From: Pelagibacteraceae bacterium TMED146
GTDB taxonomy: Bacteria > Pseudomonadota > Alphaproteobacteria > Pelagibacterales > Pelagibacteraceae
Reading direction: 5' to 3'
Length of the DNA stretch: 7,218 nucleotides
Assembly (NCBI GenBank): GCA_002171085.1
Contig: NHGV01000010.1
Location: 13,871-21,088 of the forward strand
A model generated the notes under the pieces. That model ran no database searches. It was not told the DNA's origin and was given only the letters and a program-made list of their open reading frames with translations. The translations under genes and the position numbers were made by a program. The stretch's first letter is position 1; every line of letters begins with the position of its first letter. Positions 1 through 6,162 of this stretch are shown one piece after another.

Positions 1-1479
1 AAAAAACTATCAGGTATGACTGGAACTGCGATGACAGAGGCTCAAGAGTTTTATGATATCTATAAACTTGATGTTGTTGATATGCCTACAAACGTTCCAG
101 TTAAAAGATTAGATTTAAATGATCAAATTTATAGAACTGAAAAAGAGAAGGTAAATGCGATCATTGAAAATATTAAAGAGGCAAATAAAAATGGTCAGCC
201 GGTTTTGGTTGGAACAACCAGTATTGAAAAATCAGAAGAACTTTCTGACTATTTAAAGAAAAATAATTTAAAACATAATGTTTTAAATGCAAAACAGCAC
301 GAAAAAGAAGCTTCAATCATTGCTCAAGCTGGAAGATTAAAAGCAATAACTATTGCAACCAATATGGCTGGACGTGGTACTGATATTCAGCTTGGTGGTA
401 ACTTAGAGCTTAGAAAATTAGAAGCATCTGACAAAGATCAAGAGGGAAATAATTTTAAAGAAGAAAAACAAAAAGTCATGGATGCTGGTGGTCTTTTCGT
501 TATAGGAACTGAAAGACATGAAAGTAGAAGAATTGATAATCAATTAAGAGGTCGATCTGGTCGACAAGGTGATAATGGTAAATCTATTTTCTTTTTAAGC
601 TTAGAAGATGATTTAATGAGAATTTTTGGGTCTGAAAGAATTGACTCAATGTTACAAAAATTAGGCTTTAAAGAAGGCGAAAGTATCGATCACCCTTGGA
701 TTAATAAGGCATTAGAAAAAGCCCAGCAAAAAGTTGAAGGTAGAAACTTTGATATTAGAAAATCATTATTGCAATTTGATGATGTCATGAGTGATCAAAG
801 ACGTGTAATTTACGACCAAAGATTAGAGATTCTCAAAACTGAAGATATATACCGTACTACAAATAATTTCTTTGAAGATGTTTCTAACGATATAATTGAC
901 TACTCAAAACTACCAGTAGAAAATTTAGACAAAGGGATTCTCAAATCAAGAATTGAAAGGATTTTAGGAGCCAAATTAAATGAGACAGATATTGATAGTT
1001 TTATTCAGCTTAATCAGGACGAAAAGATAAAAAAGTTAAAAACAAAATTTGAAGACAAAAGAAAAGATAGGATTAGCAAAGTTGGGGACGAGGTAAATAA
1101 AGATATTGAAAAGAAAATATTTTTACAAAATTTAGACTTTGAATGGCGTAGTCATCTTCAATATTTAGAACAATTAAGACAAGTCATTGGTCTACGTGGT
1201 TATGGTCAAAAAAATCCAATTGACGAGTATAAAAGAGAAAGTTTTAATTTATTTCAACAACTTCTAGAAAAAATAAAGGAAAATATAGTTATCTTTCTAT
1301 CAAATATTGAAGTTACTATTGCAGAACAAATGCAAAAAGAACTTTCAAAAGATGTTTCAAAAGTTAATAGACCTGAGGGTTGCTTACTTGAAAGTTCAGA
1401 TAAAAACAAAATCTCAAGAAATGAAAAATGTCCTGCAACAGGTAAAAAGTTTAAATCTTGCTGCGGATCTTTAGTTTAA
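1..1479 (+). CDS. secA: SecA, preprotein translocase ATPase subunit (C-terminal part, 5' truncated)
   Basis: SecA is the ATP-driven motor that pushes unfolded preproteins through SecYEG at the inner membrane. The frame is open from base 1; the first in-frame ATG (16) is internal to the KLSGMTGTA motif, so it is not the start. By comparison with E. coli SecA (about 900 aa), some 390 N-terminal residues, including Walker A/B of NBD1, lie outside the window; 492 residues are visible. Seen in order: the NBD2 opening motif LSGMTGTA, VLVGTTSIEKSE, the helicase motif TNMAGRGTDI (358-387), GTERHESRRIDNQLRGRSGRQGD with the arginine-finger residues (about 508-573), the scaffold segment VEGRNFDIRKSLLQFDDV, the two-helix-finger region near LRQVIGLRGYGQKNP, and a short C-terminal linker. 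The tail RNEKCPATGKKFKSCCG resembles the zinc/SecB-binding motif CPCGSGKKYKQCHG but is one residue shorter and lacks the second Cys. The gene converges on accA and overlaps it by 9 bp. Confidence 0.98.
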   Translation, partial: KKLSGMTGTAMTEAQEFYDIYKLDVVDMPTNVPVKRLDLNDQIYRTEKEKVNAIIENIKEANKNGQPVLVGTTSIEKSEELSDYLKKNNLKHNVLNAKQHEKEASIIAQAGRLKAITIATNMAGRGTDIQLGGNLELRKLEASDKDQEGNNFKEEKQKVMDAGGLFVIGTERHESRRIDNQLRGRSGRQGDNGKSIFFLSLEDDLMRIFGSERIDSMLQKLGFKEGESIDHPWINKALEKAQQKVEGRNFDIRKSLLQFDDVMSDQRRVIYDQRLEILKTEDIYRTTNNFFEDVSNDIIDYSKLPVENLDKGILKSRIERILGAKLNETDIDSFIQLNQDEKIKKLKTKFEDKRKDRISKVGDEVNKDIEKKIFLQNLDFEWRSHLQYLEQLRQVIGLRGYGQKNPIDEYKRESFNLFQQLLEKIKENIVIFLSNIEVTIAEQMQKELSKDVSKVNRPEGCLLESSDKNKISRNEKCPATGKKFKSCCGSLV

Positions 1480-2562
1480 GAAAAAAAACAGCCCTAATAA
1501 TGTAACTGCAGATATTAAAAGAGTTATGTAAATTACTTTTTTATTTTTATTAAAATTATCTTTTATCTTTCTGTTACTGAAACCATCAAAAGAAACAATA
1601 TCGGCTGGCAAATTATTACCAACATTTTTAAACTTCTCTGTTCTTTCATTCATAATTTCATTTGAAGATTTAGGTTTGTAATATTGGATATGACTTAAAA
1701 TTTCTTGTTTTATTTTACCAGACATTAAATCTGGATTTCTATGAGCTCCACCTTTTGGTTCAATCAAAATACCATCAATAATTTCATATTTATAAAGATC
1801 TTGAGCAGTTAAATGCATTGCCTCAGCAGCGTCTTTAGATTTCGTCGCGTCTTTCCATAATATGGATGCGCATCCTTCTGGAGAAATTACAGAGTAAATA
1901 GAATGTTCTAACATTAAAACTTTGTTCGAAGTTGCCAAAGCTATAGCACCTCCTGAGCCTCCTTCGCCAATTACGATTGAAATAATTGGAACTTTCAAAC
2001 CTAAACAACAATTAATTGATTGAGCTATTGCTTCCGCCTGCCCTCTTTCCTCAGCACCCTTCCCTGGGTAAGCACCTGGTGTATCTATAAATGTAACAAC
2101 AGGAACATTGTAATTTTCCGCCAATTTCATGAGTCTTATGCATTTTCTATAACCTTCAGGTCTCATCATTCCAAAATTTCTTTTAATTCTTGACTGAGTG
2201 TCATTTCCTTTTTCTTGGCCAATGACCAAAACTGACTCACCATTTATTTTTGCAAAACCAGTAATCGCGGCATCATCCTCACCAAAATTTCTATCACCAG
2301 ATACTTGCTGAAAGTTCTCAAAAATAGATGAAATATAAAATTCAGCTTTCGGTCTATTTTCATGCCTAGCAATTTTAGTTTTTTTCCAACCATCGAGATT
2401 GGAGTATATTTCATCAATTTTTACTTTGATCTTATTTTCTAACTCGTCGATTTGAGAATTATTTACAGACGAAAGGCCTCCCTCTTCATTGAAAGGGTGC
2501 TTTAACTCTTCTAAGTTTTTATCAAGTTGTTCAAGATCTTTTTCAAATTCTAAATATTGCAT
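1471..2562 (-). CDS. accA: Acetyl-CoA carboxylase carboxyltransferase subunit alpha, with a C-terminal hydrophobic tail
   Basis: AccA pairs with AccD to form the carboxyltransferase that moves CO2 from carboxybiotin on AccB to acetyl-CoA, giving malonyl-CoA for fatty-acid synthesis in the cytoplasm. Residues 1-315 match the whole bacterial family: the N-terminal coiled-coil-like helix, ARHENRPKAEFYI (65-77), GDRNFGEDDAAITG (89-102), RRNFGM-like RNFGMMRPEGYRK (128-140), FIDTPGAYPGKGAEERGQ (158-175), the oxyanion-type GEGGSGGAIAL (199-209), SVISPEGCASILWK (224-237) and GGAHRNPD (271-278). The family normally ends near TEKFKNVG (308-315), at about 317-320 aa. Here 48 further residues follow: a polar, basic stretch (316-342), then about 20 hydrophobic residues (343-362) ending in FFFLN. 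The ATG at 2562 gives a normal family N-terminus. It lies 3 bp after the stop of the 597-aa gene, so it is the last gene of that operon; no Shine-Dalgarno is visible. Confidence 0.97.
   Translation of the reverse strand: MQYLEFEKDLEQLDKNLEELKHPFNEEGGLSSVNNSQIDELENKIKVKIDEIYSNLDGWKKTKIARHENRPKAEFYISSIFENFQQVSGDRNFGEDDAAITGFAKINGESVLVIGQEKGNDTQSRIKRNFGMMRPEGYRKCIRLMKLAENYNVPVVTFIDTPGAYPGKGAEERGQAEAIAQSINCCLGLKVPIISIVIGEGGSGGAIALATSNKVLMLEHSIYSVISPEGCASILWKDATKSKDAAEAMHLTAQDLYKYEIIDGILIEPKGGAHRNPDLMSGKIKQEILSHIQYYKPKSSNEIMNERTEKFKNVGNNLPADIVSFDGFSNRKIKDNFNKNKKVIYITLLISAVTLLGLFFFLN
1474..1536 (-). other. Predicted C-terminal transmembrane segment of AccA
   Basis: Codons for AccA residues 343-363. 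The run VIYITLLISAVTLLGLFFFL is about 20 uncharged, mostly aliphatic or aromatic residues, directly preceded by lysines (NKNKK, 338-342) and followed by a single Asn and the stop. This is the form of a tail anchor or single-span helix with a cytoplasmic N-terminal side. The last codons overlap the 3' end of secA on the opposite strand. Membrane insertion is inferred from hydrophobicity only. Confidence 0.65.
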
Positions 2563-2565
2563 TTT

Positions 2566-4359
2566 TTATAAGCTAAATTCGCTGTTTATAAATGTGGTTT
2601 TTAAACTATCTAATTTTATATTATCAAAAATTTTTATTATAGCCAAAATATCTCTAGTATAATTATTCTTAGTTTCATCCAAATCTGCAATGAATAATAA
2701 AGTTTTAAGTATCGCCTCGTCGTTTAATTTTTTTTCGATAGAATTAAATATTTCATTCGGTATATAAATTTCTTTATTATATATTACATCAGACATTGAT
2801 TTAGGTAGATCGACTTTTTGCATGTTTAAAATGTTGATTAAAGCGATATCTTTATTAGATAAATTATAACCTTTTTCTTTAATTTTTTTATCAAAATCTT
2901 CAAGAAGATTTAAAATTTTCTTTTTATCTTTTTTAATTAATTTTTTATCAAGTAATTTTTTTATTTCTGAAGAAAAAAAATAGTTATTATTAAAGCTTTT
3001 ATCTTTATTTTCTTCAGATATTTTAAAGTTTTCAATTTTTTCAACGATTTTTTGATCAATCAGATCAGGATTTGTTGAATAAATTTTTTCTAGCTCTAAA
3101 TAATAAACTGGTTCAGCAATTTTTTCTAAACCGTTAACTGTTAATTTATTTTTAAAATTATTTAAAATTTTTAATTTAATATCAGTTTTTTGTGCAAGCA
3201 ACATTACTTGATATAAAATTGCATGAGACTCAGGACGTCTCAAATTTTTTACAGCATCTTCAATTTGAAATAACTGGTTAAATGAAAAATTATATTTTTT
3301 ATAAATATCTAAAATTTTTTCATAAGGATAAAGATCTTCATTAACTGAACGTTCTAAAAAAATTACTAAATCATTTAATTCCTTTTTTTTATCTGGTGAT
3401 GTATCATTCATTGCGTCATCTAAAAGTTTATTAGCTAAATTACTTTTAAAAAAATAATTTCTTAATTCTTTAGATTTTGAAAAATTATTATATTTTAATT
3501 CAAGACTATCATTCGTGATAAGAGTAAGGTGTGTGTAGAAAACATTATCAAAATTTATATCACTCTTTTGATCACTTATACCTGTAAGATAATTTACCTT
3601 TCCAATAAAAAAATTATCCAAAGAAGATGTTTCTCGTGCTAACTCAAGTTGAGACTGGGCTTGTTTAATCTTTTTATTGTTTATTAAACAAAAAATTTTA
3701 TATTTTTCTAAATCAGTACTCTGTACATCAACAGTTATTAACTTGGTATAACTACACGCTTTATCTATTTTGCCTAAGGATAAATAATGAGTAAACAAAA
3801 ATTTTAATAAGTTAGCATTTTTATTAATGATTTTATTCTGATCAATAACCTGATCTATAAGTTTCAACTTTTGATTATTTATTAACCAATCAGCAATAAA
3901 GCTTAGATGTCTCTCTCCTTTATCTTCAAAAACATTTATATTTGACTTTGAAAATAATACTTTTTCTGAAACAGCAACTAAACTGTTTTTTTCTTTATTT
4001 AATAATGTCTCGAAAACTCTGCTATATAAACTCTTATCAACATCAGACCAAAAATTTAAGTTTATTTTTGTATCCTCAGGTTCGTATAATCCAAAAATAA
4101 GTTCCTGATCATTTATTTCTTCAGATTGGCTAATTTCATTTACACTTAAATTCAATTTTTCTTTATCAAAAGTAGTTTGGGGTAAATCTTTATTTGAATT
4201 ATTTTCTGAATTTTCGATTTTTTTATTTTGATTTTCCTTAATAGTTATTTCTTGTGACTGTTTCCATATATCTTTAGGCTCACTCAAAACTAAAGATGAT
4301 GAGAATACAAAAATAGATAAAATTAAAATTCTTTTACTTAACTTTAACAGCGATATCAT
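2566..4359 (-). CDS. Exported alpha-helical protein of unknown function (597 aa)
   Basis: I do not recognise this as a named family. Residues 1-26 look like a Sec signal peptide: basic KLSKR, hydrophobic ILILSIFVFSSSLVL, and a plausible cleavage after VLS (Val24/Ser26 at -3/-1). No lipobox Cys follows, so the mature protein is probably periplasmic. Residues 27-85 are polar and Asn/Lys/Glu-rich, probably a disordered linker. The rest looks helical. Around 150-242 there are TPR-like helix pairs (FIADWLINNQKLKLIDQVID, LFTHYLSLGKIDKACSYTKL, KIFCLINNKKIKQAQSQLEL). Only two cysteines exist, Cys202 and Cys224, in adjacent predicted helices. The C-terminal half is very Lys/Ile/Asn/Leu-rich. The ATG at 4359 is chosen because it precedes the signal peptide; it overlaps the 3' end of the 49-aa gene by 26 bp, and accA starts 3 bp after its stop. 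The arrangement suggests translational coupling in one operon. It could be an envelope scaffold or assembly factor, but nothing in the sequence proves a role. Confidence 0.85.
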   Translation of the reverse strand: MISLLKLSKRILILSIFVFSSSLVLSEPKDIWKQSQEITIKENQNKKIENSENNSNKDLPQTTFDKEKLNLSVNEISQSEEINDQELIFGLYEPEDTKINLNFWSDVDKSLYSRVFETLLNKEKNSLVAVSEKVLFSKSNINVFEDKGERHLSFIADWLINNQKLKLIDQVIDQNKIINKNANLLKFLFTHYLSLGKIDKACSYTKLITVDVQSTDLEKYKIFCLINNKKIKQAQSQLELARETSSLDNFFIGKVNYLTGISDQKSDINFDNVFYTHLTLITNDSLELKYNNFSKSKELRNYFFKSNLANKLLDDAMNDTSPDKKKELNDLVIFLERSVNEDLYPYEKILDIYKKYNFSFNQLFQIEDAVKNLRRPESHAILYQVMLLAQKTDIKLKILNNFKNKLTVNGLEKIAEPVYYLELEKIYSTNPDLIDQKIVEKIENFKISEENKDKSFNNNYFFSSEIKKLLDKKLIKKDKKKILNLLEDFDKKIKEKGYNLSNKDIALINILNMQKVDLPKSMSDVIYNKEIYIPNEIFNSIEKKLNDEAILKTLLFIADLDETKNNYTRDILAIIKIFDNIKLDSLKTTFINSEFSL

Positions 4360-4483
4360 TAGGTAAGGTTTTCTTACTTGCTTTTGTTTCTGGTGATATA
4401 TCTAAATAATTAACTAAGTACATTGCCCCATAAACAATTAATACGATAGGAAATATTTTTTTAAGTATAAAATTTTTAATCAT
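4334..4483 (-). CDS. Small single-span membrane protein, hypothetical (49 aa)
   Basis: A short open frame, MIKNFILKKIFPIVLIVYG at the N-terminus and ending IAVKVK. Lysines at 3, 8 and 9 precede a hydrophobic stretch at about residues 10-27 (IFPIVLIVYGAMYLVNYL), followed by a polar, Lys-rich tail. The positive-inside rule predicts a cytoplasmic N-terminus and a periplasmic C-terminal tail of about 20 residues. An in-frame TAA lies three codons upstream of the ATG, so there is no longer version. It fills most of what would otherwise be a 190-bp gap, ends 26 bp inside the 597-aa exported-protein gene in a different frame, and would be the first gene of the accA operon. No Shine-Dalgarno is visible and no family is recognised. 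It is called as a gene because of its position, membrane-protein pattern and overlap style, which match the rest of the window. It could still be a chance frame. Confidence 0.6.
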   Translation of the reverse strand: MIKNFILKKIFPIVLIVYGAMYLVNYLDISPETKASKKTLPNDIAVKVK

Positions 4484-4494
4484 TAAGAATTAGT

Positions 4495-4500
4495 TTTATA
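4495..4500 (-). promoter_or_regulatory. Candidate -10 box for the 49-aa gene / 597-aa gene / accA operon
   Basis: On the minus strand TATAAA (5/6 to TATAAT) lies 11 bp before the ATG at 4483. No good -35 is found at 16-18 bp spacing. A TTGACT (4509-4514, minus strand) is present but only 8 bp away, so it does not pair properly with this box. If used, transcription would start within a few bases of the ATG, giving a nearly leaderless mRNA. In such AT-rich DNA a chance match is quite likely. Confidence 0.25.
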
Positions 4501-4507
4501 AACATTT

Positions 4508-4539
4508 TAGTCAAAAATATGTTATTAAATTAATATTAT
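4508..4539 (+). promoter_or_regulatory. Candidate sigma70-type promoter for aroK-aroB-CNNM operon
   Basis: A weak -35 candidate TAGTCA (4508-4513, 4/6 to TTGACA) lies 17 bp from TAATAT (4531-4536, 4/6); the overlapping TATTAT (4534-4539, 5/6 to TATAAT) is the better -10 but sits 20 bp away. Either places the transcription start only a few bases before the aroK ATG at 4550. There is no other intergenic space that could drive this operon. The sequence is AT-rich and the match is weak. Confidence 0.3.
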
Positions 4540-4549
4540 TCAGCACACA

Positions 4550-5053
4550 ATGTTAAAAACAATAGTTTTAGTCGGAATGATGGGCTCTGGTAAAACCTCT
4601 ATTGGCAAAGAGCTTGCAAAATCACTAAATATTAACTTTATTGACAGTGACAAAGAAATTGAACTTAAATGCAAAAAAACGATCTCTCAAATTTTTGAAA
4701 CAAAAGGTGAAATATATTTTAGAAAAATTGAAGAAAAACTTTGTGTTAAACTTATAGATGGTAATCCAAAAGTTGTATCGCTTGGGGGTGGTGCTTTTTT
4801 AAATAGCGCTATAAGAAGAAAAATCAATAAACTAGGTCTTTCAATATGGATTAGTCCCAGTTTAGAAACCATTTATGAAAGGCTTAATAAATCAAAAAAT
4901 AAAAGACCTTTATTAAACTATAAGAATTTAAAAAGATCTATTAAAGAAATTTATGACAGTAGAAAAGAACAATATAATAAAGCCAATTATACAATTAGAA
5001 CAAAGTCTGATAACAAAAAAAATATCGTAAAAAAAATTATAGAAATATTATGA
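4550..5053 (+). CDS. aroK: Shikimate kinase
   Basis: It phosphorylates shikimate at the 3-hydroxyl with ATP, the fifth step of the shikimate pathway, in the cytoplasm. At 167 aa it has normal length for the family and all key elements are visible: the P-loop GMMGSGKTS (9-17), shikimate-binding IDSDKEIE (31-38, with Asp32 and Asp34), IFETKGEIYFRKIEE (48-62, with Arg58), the SLGGGAFL glycine loop (77-84), the lid NKRPLL (117-122, with Arg119), and the C-terminal Arg138 in YDSRKEQY. The ATG at 4550 sets the P-loop at the usual distance from the N-terminus. No Shine-Dalgarno precedes it. It is the first gene of its operon, diverging from the 49-aa gene across a 66-bp gap, and its stop overlaps the aroB start as ATGA. 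Confidence 0.97.
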   Translation: MLKTIVLVGMMGSGKTSIGKELAKSLNINFIDSDKEIELKCKKTISQIFETKGEIYFRKIEEKLCVKLIDGNPKVVSLGGGAFLNSAIRRKINKLGLSIWISPSLETIYERLNKSKNKRPLLNYKNLKRSIKEIYDSRKEQYNKANYTIRTKSDNKKNIVKKIIEIL

Positions 5054-6162
5054 AAACACTAATTGTAAAAACTTCTTCAAAAAAACACCCAATTTATATT
5101 GGTCAAAATATATTATCAAAATTTAGTTTTTTTAAAAAAAAACACCTAAAAAATACAAAAAATATTTTAATAGTAACCTCAAAGAAGATTCCAAAAAAAT
5201 ACACGTTAAGTCTAAAAAAAAATACAAAAGGAACAAAATATTACACTATAATTTTGCCAGATGGTGAAATTGTGAAACAGGATCAGTTTTTGATCAAAAT
5301 AACAAATTTATTATCTAAGTGTAACTTTGGTAGGAATGACTGTGTTATCGCAGTGGGCGGAGGAGTGATTGGTGACCTTGCGGGTTTTGCATCAAGTATA
5401 TTTAAAAGAGGTATTAATTTTGTTCAAGTTCCAACAACTCTTCTTTCTCAAGTAGACTCATCTGTTGGAGGTAAAACTGGAATAAATAATAATTTTGGAA
5501 AAAATCTTGTTGGAACTTTTTTTCAACCTAATTTTGTTTTAATTGATATCGATACCCTTTCTACTCTTCCAAGAAGAGAGATGATTGCAGGTTTTGCTGA
5601 AATTTTAAAATATTCACTAATTTTAGATAAAAAATTTTTTAATTGGTTAAATAAAAATGGAAAAAAAATTATAAATAAAAAATCTAAAAATCTAATTACC
5701 GATGCTATTTACACTAGCTGCAAACATAAAGCTTATGTAGTAAAAAAAGATGAAAAAGAAAAAAATTTAAGGGCGATATTAAATTTTGGACATACATTTG
5801 CACATGCAATCGAAACCGTGACGGGGTATTCTAAAAAGATAATTCATGGTGAGGCTGTACTTATTGGAATGGCTGTGGCTTCAAGGTTATCAAATCAAAT
5901 GGGATACTTAGAAAGGGGTGAGCTTGAGGGTATTTTATCTTTATATCAAAAATTAAAATTAAATTTTCAGTATAAGAAATTTGTCAACTCGAAAAATATC
6001 AAGAAAGTTTTTCAAATTATGAATAACGATAAAAAATCTGATGGAAAAAAAATTAAAATAATTCTTTTAAAAAAAATTGGTTTATCTATAATTAAGGAAA
6101 CTACATTGAACAAAACATTTATTCCCTTAATTCAAAAAGATTTAAAAGATGGAATTTACTAA
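5050..6162 (+). CDS. aroB: 3-dehydroquinate synthase
   Basis: It converts 3-deoxy-D-arabino-heptulosonate 7-phosphate to 3-dehydroquinate, the second shikimate-pathway step, using NAD+ and a divalent metal (Zn or Co). The 370-aa product is complete. It shows the NAD-binding GGGVIGDLAGFAS (103-115), FKRGINFVQVPTTLLSQVDS (118-137), SVGGKTGIN (138-146), the metal ligands Glu184 (GFAEILKY), His248 (NFGHTF) and His266 (HGEAVLIGM), and the late NNDKK motif (325-329). The first 65 residues are strikingly lysine-rich (KKKHLKNTKN and similar), which fits the AT-rich codon drift seen elsewhere rather than a new domain. The start overlaps the aroK stop by 4 bp (ATGA), so translation is probably coupled. 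The last 14 bp overlap the next gene. Confidence 0.97.
   Translation: MKTLIVKTSSKKHPIYIGQNILSKFSFFKKKHLKNTKNILIVTSKKIPKKYTLSLKKNTKGTKYYTIILPDGEIVKQDQFLIKITNLLSKCNFGRNDCVIAVGGGVIGDLAGFASSIFKRGINFVQVPTTLLSQVDSSVGGKTGINNNFGKNLVGTFFQPNFVLIDIDTLSTLPRREMIAGFAEILKYSLILDKKFFNWLNKNGKKIINKKSKNLITDAIYTSCKHKAYVVKKDEKEKNLRAILNFGHTFAHAIETVTGYSKKIIHGEAVLIGMAVASRLSNQMGYLERGELEGILSLYQKLKLNFQYKKFVNSKNIKKVFQIMNNDKKSDGKKIKIILLKKIGLSIIKETTLNKTFIPLIQKDLKDGIY

Noticed and set aside
16..18. ATG at 16 as the start of secA
   Set aside because: It falls inside the conserved motif LSGMTGTA and the frame is open upstream to base 1, so it is an internal Met of a truncated gene.
4334..4483. The idea that the 49-aa frame is the true N-terminus of the 597-aa protein joined by a frameshift
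   Set aside because: The 597-aa frame has its own ATG and a complete signal peptide directly at its start, so a second membrane segment is not needed. The overlap is typical of this window.
4687..4872. A 61-codon open frame on the minus strand inside aroK
   Set aside because: It lies wholly antisense to a clearly conserved shikimate kinase, has no family resemblance, and such frames are common by chance opposite AT-rich genes.
5127..5142. A T7 run followed by A9, forming a perfect AT inverted repeat, considered as a terminator, slippage site or programmed frameshift
   Set aside because: It lies in the aroB coding frame (Phe-Phe-Lys-Lys-Lys), there is no GC stem, and the aroB frame continues intact with all motifs, so it is ordinary A/T-rich codon use.
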